Below are positions 17,713 to 26,683 of a DNA stretch of 49,909 nt, one piece after another. Source of the stretch: Promethearchaeia archaeon (GTDB taxonomy: Archaea; Asgardarchaeota; Lokiarchaeia; Sigyniarchaeales; SOKP01); NCBI GenBank assembly GCA_029856125.1, contig JAHQWJ010000027.1, forward strand, positions 1-49,909, given 5' to 3'. Made by a program: the position numbers and the translations under genes. The notes beneath the pieces are model-generated. The model ran no database searches. It was not told the origin of the DNA and was given only the letters and a program-made list of their open reading frames with translations. Every line of letters starts with the position of its first letter. Within the stretch, counting starts at the first letter, position 1.

Positions 17713-19020
17713 ATGATAAAAGATTTTGGAGGAAAGGTCGCTGTAATTACGGGAGCGGCAAGTGGTATTGGGCGTGGACTTGCGTATGGATTTGCTAAAC
17801 AGGGGATGAATATTGTTCTAGCAGACATCGATAAAGAAAATTTAGTGAAAGTAGCAAAAGAACTTGAAGAAATAGGTATTGAGGTAATGACTCAATTAAC
17901 TGATGTGAGTGATCCAGAACAGGTGGCTCAATTAGCAGATGCTTCTTATAAACGTTTTGGGACGGTAAATATACTTTGTAATAATGCGGGAGTCGGAGGA
18001 GCTGGAAGCATTAGTTTAGTTACACTTGAAAATTGGAAATGGATTCTTGGTGTTAATGTCTTTGGCGTTATCCATGGTATTCAATATTTTTTAAACCGAA
18101 TGTTAGCAAGTAACGAACAGTGCCATATTGTTAATACTTCATCAATGGCAGGATTACTTTCAGGTGACAATTCATCATATCCAACCTCTAAATTCGCGGT
18201 AGTCGCGATTTCAGAATCTTTAGCTTTTGATTGCTTTAATACAAATGTAGGCGTATCTGTAGTTTGTCCTGGGCGTGTTAATACAAATATTATAAAAAAT
18301 ACATATACATTTAGACAAAACCGACCAGGCGTTTGGCTGCCACCAGCAGAAATGATTAAACAATCAGAAATTGGTAGGGAAAATCTGAATAGAATCTTGG
18401 CAGGAGCAATGACTCCAGAAAAATTGGCAGAATTAGTGATTAAAGCAATCAAAAATGACATATTTTATGTTTTAACTCATCCAGAATACATACCATTGGT
18501 AAAATCTCGGTTTGAGCGCATTAATGAAGATGCATTAAAATTGTATGAAGGAATTGAAATAAAAAGTGAACAAAAATCGAAAATCTTCAAAAATGATTCA
18601 CCTACTTTTTCCATAACCTACCCCGAAAGTTTTATAGAATTGAAACCAAATCCAATGAACCTTCCAGAAGTCAAACCAGTCTTTGTTGCCGCTAAAGAGC
18701 CCAGTATTGACCTTTTGATTTCTGTTATTAAATCTTCGAAGTATGGCCGACCATTAGATGAATCTGTAAATGAAATTGTAAGACGAATTGAGGATATAGC
18801 AAGAGAGATCAACATTAGTTCCAACGAACCAATAACTTTGAGAGACGGAACACCTGCTTATGAGAGTGTTATTGAATATAAATATCTAGGTATATTTCCA
18901 GTTAAAAGTATCCATCTTTCGGTTTTAAAAGATGAACATCTGATTGTTATTAGTATTTATGCCAATGCCAATTATTATAACGAAAATTTTAGAGATATTT
19001 TATATTCTCTTGAATTTTAA
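17713..19020 (+). CDS. SDR fused to a PsbP/DcrB-like C-terminal domain, copy B
   Basis: A 435-aa paralogue of the gene at 12962. The SDR half keeps TGAASGIG, NNAG and YPTSK. The C-terminal domain has the same frame (FSITYPESFIELKP, LRDGTPAYESVIEY, FRDILYSLEF). The SDR half and the last 60 residues are more conserved between copies than the linker and the start of the C-terminal domain. ATG 17713 is preferred over GTG 17704 as in copy A. Retention of both copies with intact active sites argues that both are used. Confidence 0.88.
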   Translation: MIKDFGGKVAVITGAASGIGRGLAYGFAKQGMNIVLADIDKENLVKVAKELEEIGIEVMTQLTDVSDPEQVAQLADASYKRFGTVNILCNNAGVGGAGSISLVTLENWKWILGVNVFGVIHGIQYFLNRMLASNEQCHIVNTSSMAGLLSGDNSSYPTSKFAVVAISESLAFDCFNTNVGVSVVCPGRVNTNIIKNTYTFRQNRPGVWLPPAEMIKQSEIGRENLNRILAGAMTPEKLAELVIKAIKNDIFYVLTHPEYIPLVKSRFERINEDALKLYEGIEIKSEQKSKIFKNDSPTFSITYPESFIELKPNPMNLPEVKPVFVAAKEPSIDLLISVIKSSKYGRPLDESVNEIVRRIEDIAREINISSNEPITLRDGTPAYESVIEYKYLGIFPVKSIHLSVLKDEHLIVISIYANANYYNENFRDILYSLEF

Positions 19021-19032
19021 TTAAAAACTTTT

Positions 19033-20715
19033 TTAAACTCCTTTAATCATACTAGAGATTTCATACTTAATTTTAATATCTATTACCGCAGGTTTTTCCG
19101 AATTTTTTGCGCGCTCTAAAGCAGGAAAAATTTCGTTAGGATCTACAACTTCCTCACCATAGCATCCAAAAGATTCAGCTATTTTTCCAAAATTGCAATA
19201 AGGCAAGTCTACGTCAATAAAACGACTATCAAAATCTACAACTTGACAACTCTTAATCATTCCCCAGGCAGAATTGTTCCCAATTATAAAGATTAGATTT
19301 TTCAATCCTAATCTAACTGCTGTTTCTAAATCTTGGATGTTCATCATGAAGCTCCCATCTCCACAGATAGCAATGACTTGTTTATCAGGTTTTCCTAATT
19401 TTGCCCCAATTCCGTAGCCTACGGATACACCAAGGTGTCCCATCCCAATTGCTTGAAGGTATGATAAGGGCTTCCGATCCTTATATAAGTTTATAGATTC
19501 TAATGCAAAAACAGTAAGGTCTCCTCCATCGGTGATTAAAATAGCATCCTCATCCATAAACTCATAAATTTCTTTAACCATTCTTACAGGATTAATCGGA
19601 ATTTCATCCTTGTTAGCTTTTCTTATAGAAGCTGCTTGATTTTTTTTTTTATTGGCAGCCAGAGTTTCCAACCAATCTCTTTTTTCAACTCGATTACTTT
19701 TTTTTAATTCTGCAAGTAATTGAGTTAAGTATTGTTTGCAATCAGCTACAATACCTAACGTTATTGGTTTTGATCTTCCAATTATGGATGGATCTATGTC
19801 AACATGTATTAATTTCTGTGAGTCCTTCCAAGCTGGTGGTTTTCCGAGCGCTAAGGTAAATGAAAATTTAACACCAAGGGCTAATACTACATCTGCTCCT
19901 GTTGAAGCTTGGGCTGAAGACAAACTTAAACCCCCAAGAGAACATTTAGAATTATTTGAAAGAGATCCTATTCCTCCAAGACTTGTAATAACAGGTATTT
20001 GTAAGTATTCAGCAAGCTCTTTTAACTCGTTCCATGCTTCAGCTCTTAAAACTCCGCCACCAGATACGATTAATGGTTTTTTGGCTGATAGTAGTAGTTC
20101 TAGAGATTCTTTTATTAAAGAAATATCTACAGCAGGTTTCTTTATTGCTCGATATTGATTAGAAGGCAAGATAGAAATTTGATCTTCTTCAATGGTATCA
20201 TAAAATGCATCCGAAAATATCTCCAAAACCACAGGTTGTGGTCGTCCACTGCTTACTTCTCGAAATATTTTATGTACAGCGTCTGGAATTTCTTCTATTC
20301 TTCTAATCGACTTTTGGTACTTTGTAATTGGTTTGAACAATGCAATTTGATCTAAATTACCTTGTAGTATGAAGGAATCTTCATGTTGAATGTTTACCTG
20401 TGGAATTATAGCAACTACAGGAACATTATCACTCCATGCAGTGCCTACTCCAGGTAAAAGATGTAAAGCTCCTGGTCCAACAGTCCCAAAACATACTCCA
20501 GGAGTATTAGTAACCCGGGCATAAGCATCAGCTGCATGGGCTGCGACTTGTTCATGACGAAATAGTACCGTATTAATTCCTTTTTCTCTACCCCATTGAT
20601 AAATAGCATCATACATTGGGAGGAGTTGACCACCAGGAATCCCAAACAAGTATTTTACCTTCTCTTCGAGGAGACACTTAATTAATATATCTCCACCATT
20701 TAATTTATTAGACAT
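19033..20715 (-). CDS. Thiamine diphosphate-dependent enzyme (acetolactate synthase-like)
   Basis: A 560-aa ThDP enzyme with the three usual domains. The N-terminal Pyr domain has the catalytic glutamate E55 (FRHEQ), the middle domain is Rossmann-like, and the C-terminal PP domain has the ThDP/Mg motif starting GDGSFMMN and ending NNSAWG. It is acetolactate synthase-like, but the same build serves decarboxylases of 2-keto acids and lyases such as sulfoacetaldehyde acetyltransferase. No regulatory subunit gene is adjacent, which argues against a biosynthetic acetolactate synthase. It ends 12 bp from the convergent SDR-DcrB-like gene. An aldehyde or acyl-group transfer role for the local catabolic genes is plausible. 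Confidence 0.88.
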   Translation of the reverse strand: MSNKLNGGDILIKCLLEEKVKYLFGIPGGQLLPMYDAIYQWGREKGINTVLFRHEQVAAHAADAYARVTNTPGVCFGTVGPGALHLLPGVGTAWSDNVPVVAIIPQVNIQHEDSFILQGNLDQIALFKPITKYQKSIRRIEEIPDAVHKIFREVSSGRPQPVVLEIFSDAFYDTIEEDQISILPSNQYRAIKKPAVDISLIKESLELLLSAKKPLIVSGGGVLRAEAWNELKELAEYLQIPVITSLGGIGSLSNNSKCSLGGLSLSSAQASTGADVVLALGVKFSFTLALGKPPAWKDSQKLIHVDIDPSIIGRSKPITLGIVADCKQYLTQLLAELKKSNRVEKRDWLETLAANKKKNQAASIRKANKDEIPINPVRMVKEIYEFMDEDAILITDGGDLTVFALESINLYKDRKPLSYLQAIGMGHLGVSVGYGIGAKLGKPDKQVIAICGDGSFMMNIQDLETAVRLGLKNLIFIIGNNSAWGMIKSCQVVDFDSRFIDVDLPYCNFGKIAESFGCYGEEVVDPNEIFPALERAKNSEKPAVIDIKIKYEISSMIKGV

Positions 20716-20906
20716 TGAGTTTTTAAATGGAAAATGTATATTTAACTTTGAGTTTTGATTTGTGTTGAATTTTATTATTAATTAGAGTAGGAACACATAT
20801 TATAAATCTTCAAAGCAATAAAATAACTATTAAATTTTAAAAAATTATATTCATTTATAAATTCTAATTTAAGAATTAATTTTTATGTAATAGAAGAGGA
20901 TTATCT

Positions 20907-21818
20907 ATGGAATTTGGTGTCCAGATAAATAATTATTTAACTTCATGGGAAAGTATTCTTGCCACAATTAAAACTGTGGAGTCAGGACCTTGGTCCAGTC
21001 TTTGGGTCTCGGACCATTTTTTCCCTCCAGTTGGAGACAACGTAGAGCATAAAGAGGCATTAGAGGCGTGGTCACTGATTACAGCAGCAGCTACCGTCAC
21101 CAAACGCTTAAGGTTAGGTGTTCTTGTAACAGGCAATACCTACCGCAATCCAGCGTTGTTAGCGAAAATGGCGGCAACTGTGGACCAAATCTCAAACGGT
21201 CGCCTAATCCTTGGTATCGGAGCAGGTTGGTATGAACGAGAGCACGAGGCGTTCGGTTGGAAGTTTCCAAGTACTAAGGAGAGAAGCGATCGTCTAGAAG
21301 AGGCAGTAGAACTTATTAAACTGTTATTTACAGCTAATGGTCCTGTTAGTTATGAGGGACAGTATTACAAGCTTAAGGATGCGTATTTTTCACCTCCCTG
21401 TACGCAAAAACCTCATTTACCAATTTTAATAGGGGGTAATGGTGAGAAACGAACATTAAGAACCTTGGCAAAGTTTGGAGATATTTGTAATCTTGATTTT
21501 AACGCACCAGGATCCCCCGAAATCTTTAGACGCAAAATTGAAATACTAGAGCGCCATTGTGAAGAATTTGGGCGCGATCCTAATGAAATAAAGAAGACTT
21601 TACATATGCCCATTCATCTAGAAAATGATGAAAAAAAAGCTATAAAATACCGTAAAATACGCGGGGAATGGACGTTAACAGGTTCTGCTTCTTTTATAAT
21701 TAATCGCATCCAAGAATATTTGGATGTTGGTGTGGAAGAATTCATGTTTGGGAGCGTTCCATCCAAAGCAGAACTATATGAGCGACTAAATAATGAAATA
21801 CTCTCAGCATTTTTCTAA
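20907..21818 (+). CDS. LLM-class (F420-type) oxidoreductase, left copy
   Basis: A 303-aa luciferase-like (bacterial luciferase/F420-dependent oxidoreductase) TIM-barrel protein. Typical segments are SLWVSDHFFPP, RLRLGVLVTGNTYRNPALLAKMA and NGRLILGIGAGWYEREHEAFG. In archaea this family mostly uses F420 to move hydride. A GAGG ribosome site lies 7 nt before the ATG. A close paralogue lies at 27661-28575 in the opposite orientation, and the pair brackets the glycyl radical enzyme genes. The substrate is unknown. FMN use cannot be excluded. Confidence 0.9.
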   Translation: MEFGVQINNYLTSWESILATIKTVESGPWSSLWVSDHFFPPVGDNVEHKEALEAWSLITAAATVTKRLRLGVLVTGNTYRNPALLAKMAATVDQISNGRLILGIGAGWYEREHEAFGWKFPSTKERSDRLEEAVELIKLLFTANGPVSYEGQYYKLKDAYFSPPCTQKPHLPILIGGNGEKRTLRTLAKFGDICNLDFNAPGSPEIFRRKIEILERHCEEFGRDPNEIKKTLHMPIHLENDEKKAIKYRKIRGEWTLTGSASFIINRIQEYLDVGVEEFMFGSVPSKAELYERLNNEILSAFF

Positions 21819-21856
21819 AGCTAAATAAAGAAATTTATTTTCAAACTTAATTGAAA

Positions 21857-24328
21857 TTAATATGAACCATGTACCGTTCGATCGATGATACTATCTTGAA
21901 CTAACTCAGGCAACTCAACAAATCGAGCGACATACCCAGCAACTCTCACCATTAAGTCCTTGTATTTTTCAGGCTCTTTCTGAGCAGCCTTTAACGTATC
22001 TGATGAAATCACATTAAACTGGATGTGATGTATTTTCTGGTCGACAAAAACTCTTATTAGATCAGCAAACCTTTTGAAGCCATAATCTTCCTTGAACATC
22101 ACTGGATCTAGTCTCATATTGCAGGAAATTCCTGCGAAAACCTCGGCGTGGTTGATCTTACCTACTGACTTGAAAACCGCAGTGGGACCACTAACAGCGC
22201 TACCTTTAGTGGGCGCGAGTGAATCTGCGAGCGGTTTCGCATTTAATCTTCCAGAAGGGAGCGCTCCCACGGCCTCACCAGCCCTGACGTAGCTACTTAA
22301 AGGTATATGAACCGGGATTTTATGACCACCACGCGTATTTTTTTGTTTTATTGCTTCTTGAGCGAAAGTGTGCATTACCCACGCTGTTTGTTCATCGGCA
22401 TAGTCGTTGTCATTTCCAAACTTAGGGACCTTTAACAACATTTGGCGTAGATCGTCGTACCCTTCGAAATTCTTCTCCAAAGCGTCGCACAGCTGATCGA
22501 TAGTAATCTTTTTTTCTTCAAACACAAGCTTCTTTATGGCGGTCAGGGAATCACCAACATCAGTAACACCAACGCATGATACGAACGGCCCAAAATTAAA
22601 ACGAGCTCCACCTTCTTCTCTACATAACCCTTTTTCAATGCAGTCCTCTATGAGCGATGATTGATATATAGTTGGATCGTATTCAGCCAGAAGCCTCTCA
22701 CCGATATTCGTGGCAATTGTCTCCATTTCGAATCCCCATACAAGTTGTTTTCTAAACGCTTCTAGTAATTCTTCAAAGGATTCGAATTCCCGAGGATCCC
22801 CTGTTTTAGGCGCTGTTATTCCTTCGAGCCAGCCCCTCCTGCCATTTGTCAACACCGATATTAAGACTCCTGGAAGTATTGGGATGTAAACGGAGGTGCA
22901 ATATCCAGATTCCATACCAGCTAAAGTTGGCTCAGCGCACCCCATTGCACTAGCCTTTCTGGCTATCTCCAGTGTTATTGGTTTCTCTCCACCTAATGTC
23001 CCTCGGCCAAGGAGATTAACAATAAAGTTATCATGATTGAGAAATTCAGGATGACCCGTTCCAAGTGCACAAAGCTGACAAGCCTTAATGAGGAGATCTT
23101 CAGGTGTTCTACTGTGAAGCAAGATACCTACATCAGGTTCTACTAATCTGGTATGCATCATACCTTCGAGAATCATGTATGACAGTTCATTAGTAGCATC
23201 AGTTCCATCTGCTCTGAGACCCCCTACATCAACATGCTGTGCAATTCCGGCAGTATCCGTTAGAAGATAACCTTTTTTGGAGTTTAAACTATAAAGAAAC
23301 CATGAAGGTCTTAGAAGGAAGCAATCAATAAGTTCCTGTACCTCATTTTTGGTAATTCTCCCCTCTCTTATATCGGCTTCATAGTAAGGATACAGATACT
23401 GATCCATTCTTCCAGGACTGATGGATGCAACATCGCGGATTTCCCACCAATGAAGGATATGTGAAAACCAGATTGATTGTATCGCTTCGTAGAATGTTCT
23501 CGCGGGATTTGCGGGTACCCAATCGCACACTTCAGCTATTTTGAGTAATTCAGCCTTCCTTTTGGTATCTACTTCCTTTTCGGCTAATTCTCTTGCCCTA
23601 GTAGCAAAACGCTTACCGATGGAAGCTGCGGCTTCCATAACCATAATCACACCTTCAAGGAATGGAATTTTTTTAACCTCTTCAGGATTGGTGCTATCGA
23701 TCCTTCCCAGTCTTTCCTCAGCATCCTTCTTTATTCCCAAAAATCCCTTTTTCAATACTTTTTCATTATTGGGAATGAAGTGACCAATATGCCAATATGC
23801 CATCGTTCTACTCTCATTATACCACCTTTCAGGAGTAAATCCCTCAGGAACTGGCTTGTAATGAGCAGGATCATGGCGCGTTCTTTCCCAATTGCCTTGC
23901 CCCTTCCAGTAGGGAATAATTTCCTCTTTTAATTCTCGCATCTGTTCTGGGGTAATTAAAACTGGATTACGTTCTCGACTACTAATAACATCGAGATAAT
24001 TTTCTAGATTAGGGTCACTTCTCACAGGAAGTGGGCAGTTGTTTGGTATAGGATCATACCAACCTACTAAAAGCTCATCTGGAAAGATGTCGATGGGTAA
24101 CTCTCTAACTATGGTTTGAAAGAGCTTCGCTTTGCGGGTTACCATTGGTTCTCCTTCTGTTTCCTTCATAACCCTTACTTCAATGCGATCTCTATCAATT
24201 GAGTAAACGAGTTTGCGGTTGATATAGCGTTGCCTATGTCTCTCAATTCTTTGAGTTGGTTGTACAGTCAACACCCTTTCTAACAAGGTTTTTGTTTTTT
24301 CTGCTGCTTTTTCTACACTCTGCACCAT
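21857..24328 (-). CDS. Glycyl radical enzyme (dehydratase/decarboxylase-type active site)
   Basis: An 823-aa member of the pyruvate formate-lyase-like glycyl radical family, of normal length. The radical glycine is G798 in RVAGY, 25 residues from the end, and the thiyl-radical cysteine is C464 in MGCAEP. Glu at position 466 (Cys-x-Glu) is the general-base pattern of glycerol/diol dehydratases, choline lyase, isethionate lyase and 4-hydroxyphenylacetate decarboxylase; benzylsuccinate and alkylsuccinate synthases lack it as far as I recall. So the reaction is probably elimination or decarboxylation on an unknown substrate. An AAAGG ribosome site precedes the ATG. The gene looks clearly richer in GC than the transporter genes to the right. 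Its activase is at 26684-27589. The enzyme would be oxygen sensitive and cytoplasmic. Confidence 0.93.
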   Translation of the reverse strand: MVQSVEKAAEKTKTLLERVLTVQPTQRIERHRQRYINRKLVYSIDRDRIEVRVMKETEGEPMVTRKAKLFQTIVRELPIDIFPDELLVGWYDPIPNNCPLPVRSDPNLENYLDVISSRERNPVLITPEQMRELKEEIIPYWKGQGNWERTRHDPAHYKPVPEGFTPERWYNESRTMAYWHIGHFIPNNEKVLKKGFLGIKKDAEERLGRIDSTNPEEVKKIPFLEGVIMVMEAAASIGKRFATRARELAEKEVDTKRKAELLKIAEVCDWVPANPARTFYEAIQSIWFSHILHWWEIRDVASISPGRMDQYLYPYYEADIREGRITKNEVQELIDCFLLRPSWFLYSLNSKKGYLLTDTAGIAQHVDVGGLRADGTDATNELSYMILEGMMHTRLVEPDVGILLHSRTPEDLLIKACQLCALGTGHPEFLNHDNFIVNLLGRGTLGGEKPITLEIARKASAMGCAEPTLAGMESGYCTSVYIPILPGVLISVLTNGRRGWLEGITAPKTGDPREFESFEELLEAFRKQLVWGFEMETIATNIGERLLAEYDPTIYQSSLIEDCIEKGLCREEGGARFNFGPFVSCVGVTDVGDSLTAIKKLVFEEKKITIDQLCDALEKNFEGYDDLRQMLLKVPKFGNDNDYADEQTAWVMHTFAQEAIKQKNTRGGHKIPVHIPLSSYVRAGEAVGALPSGRLNAKPLADSLAPTKGSAVSGPTAVFKSVGKINHAEVFAGISCNMRLDPVMFKEDYGFKRFADLIRVFVDQKIHHIQFNVISSDTLKAAQKEPEKYKDLMVRVAGYVARFVELPELVQDSIIDRTVHGSY

Positions 24329-24375
24329 TTATAAGACCTTTTTCAAAATTTAATATGATGTAAAAAATTCTATTG

Positions 24376-24391
24376 TAGATATATATATCTA
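24376..24391. promoter_or_regulatory. 16-bp perfect palindrome TAGATATATATATCTA between divergent genes
   Basis: It lies about 50 bp upstream of the glycyl radical enzyme ATG and includes a TATA-like core at the distance expected for its promoter. It may therefore be the TATA box itself, an operator overlapping it, or both. Confidence 0.4.
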
Positions 24392-24510
24392 AGGAATAAA
24401 AATTTTTAAATGTATAGTGTATATTTTATTACGATTTCAATATATTTCATTATAATACCTATATGGAAAAACGAAAGGATTAGATACTACCACTTTTAAC
24501 TTCTGATTTG

Positions 24511-24525
24511 AAAGATTATAAATAA
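24511..24525 (+). promoter_or_regulatory. BRE/TATA-like element for the Mo/W oxidoreductase
   Basis: AAAGATTATAAATAA resembles a purine-rich BRE followed by a TATA box. Transcription would start near 24550, leaving a leader of about 25-30 nt before ATG 24578. Confidence 0.4.
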
Positions 24526-24577
24526 AGAAACATTCATAAATACTAAATTTGTTAAAATTGCTTAGATTGAGTAAGGT

Positions 24578-26665
24578 ATGAGTACTAAAACTGTTCGAAC
24601 TATCTGTTTTGATTGTCATTCCCGTTGCGGTGTGCTTCTCGAAGTTAAAGACGGAAAAATCATTGGAGTGAAAGGAGACACGGACCATCCCATAAGTCAC
24701 GGATATATGTGTCCAAAAGGGAGGGCATGCATGGAAATTATATACCATCCTGAACGGCTCACTAAACCTTTGATAAGTGTAGGGGAACGAGGAGAAGGGA
24801 AGTTTAAGGAAGTATCTTGGGATGAAGCTCTTGATGTTATAGCTAAAAAACTTCTTAAAACGCGAGAAAAATACGGGGCTGAATCTGTCGTATTCGGTCA
24901 AGGTACAACGAGAGGTATGCCACCCTGGATTTACCGCTTTATGAGTCTATTTGGGACACCTAATTTCATGTCTGCTGGTCACATGAGTGGTGCTCCTATA
25001 GCCCTTGCAAGTTCTCTCACCGCTGGATTTGGAATACTCGATCCTGACTATGGGAATAGTAAATGCATATTGTTGTGGGCACATAATCCTGAAAAATCAT
25101 ACCCCGGAATTTATAATTATTTCCTTAGAAAAGGTTTAAAAGCAGGAGCTAAACTCATTGTAGTTGATCCTAGGGGTAATTCATATACGCGTAAAGCAGA
25201 TCACTGGCTCCCCATTAGACCAGGGACTGATGTTGCGCTAGCACTTTGTTTTATCAATGTAATTATAGAAAATGAGCTGTACGACAAGGAATTCGTGGAA
25301 AAGTGGACTGAAGGATTTGATCAGTTGAAGGATTGTGCCTCAGAATTTACCTTGGAACGAGTTGCTGAAATAACATGGCTATCACCTGAAGAGATAAAAG
25401 CAGCAGCGATCACCTATGCTACAACAGGACCTGCTGCGATGGGTCCTGGTCCTGGTGGTGCTTGCCAATCAATTAATGTTTTCGATCTCACACGCTCACT
25501 CACTATTTTAGCGGCGATTACCGGAAATTTAGACATTAAAGGAGGAAATGTAAGTCACGTACCTCCAACAAAAGCGCGGAGTTGTTATGGGGGTGATTAT
25601 CAATATGAAAACGCCTTATCACCAGAACAATCAAAGAAAAAAATAGGTCGTGATAAATTTCCAGGCTTACGTTTTACAGGAATGTCAGTCACTCCTGAAT
25701 TAGTATGGGACGCGATTCTTAAGGGAGACCCGTATCCTGTTAAAGCTATTGGATTATTCGCTACTAATCCTATGTGCGCATATGCTAATTCTAAGCATGT
25801 TAAAGAAGCTTTAAGCGCTCTAGAATTTCTATTTTCCGTGGATTATTTTCATACACCTACCACAAAAATGGCAGATGTCGTGCTTCCAGCAGCGCATTGG
25901 ACTGAAAGAGATGATATTGAAGATTTGAGCATGAAAAACCATGTTTTCTGCCAAGTAAAAGCAGTAGAACCTATCCCAGAATGTCGTTGCGAAAAAGAGA
26001 TCTTAGTTGACCTTGCTAAAAAAATGGGTCTTACAGATTATTGGCAGTCGGTCGAAGAATCTCTTAATTATCGATTGGAACCTATCGGGATGACATTTGA
26101 GGAATTTAAAAAGGTCGGAAAATATTCTCTTCCCATGAAATACAAATTGTATGAAAAAAGGGGTAGATTTAATACTCCATCGGGTAAAATCGGTTTATGT
26201 CCTAAATATTTTGAAGAATGGGATTTAGATCCTATACCTGCGTATAAAGAACCACCAGAAAGCCCTGTTAGTACCCCTGATCTATGGAAGGAATACCCTC
26301 TTGTATTAACTACAGGGAGGAGAATCTTATCCTATTATCATTCCTCACTTCGAAATATCCCCTCTCTTAGAAAGAATGCTCCAGATCCAGAACTTGAAAT
26401 ACATCCTGATACATGTAAAAATCTAGGAATAGAAGACGGAGAGTGGGTTCATTTGGTTTCACCAAGAGGTAAAGTTGAGGCTAAAGTTAAGTATTTTGAG
26501 GAGACACATCCAAAAATCGTACACACACCTCATGGGTTCTGGTATGGAAGAGAAGATGGGTGGGAAAAGTTAAACATTAATCAAATCACAGACGATGGCC
26601 CGAAGGATTCAATAACAGCTTCAGTATCAACAAAAGCTCTTTTATGTCGGGTCGAAAAAATGTAG
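24578..26665 (+). CDS. Molybdenum/tungsten bis-MGD oxidoreductase
   Basis: A 695-aa catalytic subunit of the DMSO reductase (MopB) superfamily. The N-terminal [4Fe-4S] ligands are C10, C13, C17 and C45 (CFDCHSRC...CPKG). Pterin-binding segments include LLWAHNPEKS, VVDPRGN, GLFATNPMCAY and the C-terminal LTTGRR and HPDTCKNLGIEDGEWV. There is no twin-arginine signal, so it is cytoplasmic. At the expected metal-ligand place the sequence reads GHMSGAP, with Ser137 rather than Cys or selenocysteine. No electron-transfer subunits flank it. It is divergent from the glycyl radical enzyme and convergent with its activase, so it probably acts in the same pathway. Confidence 0.92.
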   Translation: MSTKTVRTICFDCHSRCGVLLEVKDGKIIGVKGDTDHPISHGYMCPKGRACMEIIYHPERLTKPLISVGERGEGKFKEVSWDEALDVIAKKLLKTREKYGAESVVFGQGTTRGMPPWIYRFMSLFGTPNFMSAGHMSGAPIALASSLTAGFGILDPDYGNSKCILLWAHNPEKSYPGIYNYFLRKGLKAGAKLIVVDPRGNSYTRKADHWLPIRPGTDVALALCFINVIIENELYDKEFVEKWTEGFDQLKDCASEFTLERVAEITWLSPEEIKAAAITYATTGPAAMGPGPGGACQSINVFDLTRSLTILAAITGNLDIKGGNVSHVPPTKARSCYGGDYQYENALSPEQSKKKIGRDKFPGLRFTGMSVTPELVWDAILKGDPYPVKAIGLFATNPMCAYANSKHVKEALSALEFLFSVDYFHTPTTKMADVVLPAAHWTERDDIEDLSMKNHVFCQVKAVEPIPECRCEKEILVDLAKKMGLTDYWQSVEESLNYRLEPIGMTFEEFKKVGKYSLPMKYKLYEKRGRFNTPSGKIGLCPKYFEEWDLDPIPAYKEPPESPVSTPDLWKEYPLVLTTGRRILSYYHSSLRNIPSLRKNAPDPELEIHPDTCKNLGIEDGEWVHLVSPRGKVEAKVKYFEETHPKIVHTPHGFWYGREDGWEKLNINQITDDGPKDSITASVSTKALLCRVEKM

Positions 26666-26683
26666 ATGGATTTTTAAAAGATA

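Noticed and set aside
18081..18461. A 126-codon frame antisense to SDR-fusion copy B.
   Set aside because: It is a shadow of the SDR coding sequence; the equivalent frame is broken in copy A.
21857..24328. Reading the glycyl radical enzyme as an alkylsuccinate or benzylsuccinate synthase for hydrocarbon activation.
   Set aside because: The active site has Cys-x-Glu (GCAEP), the eliminase/decarboxylase pattern, and no small Bss/Ass-type subunits or succinate-CoA transferase genes are nearby.
24437..24901. A 154-codon leftward frame over the start of the Mo/W oxidoreductase.
   Set aside because: It overlaps the cysteine-rich N-terminus and promoter of a clear enzyme gene; the translation is Phe/Ser-rich without motifs.
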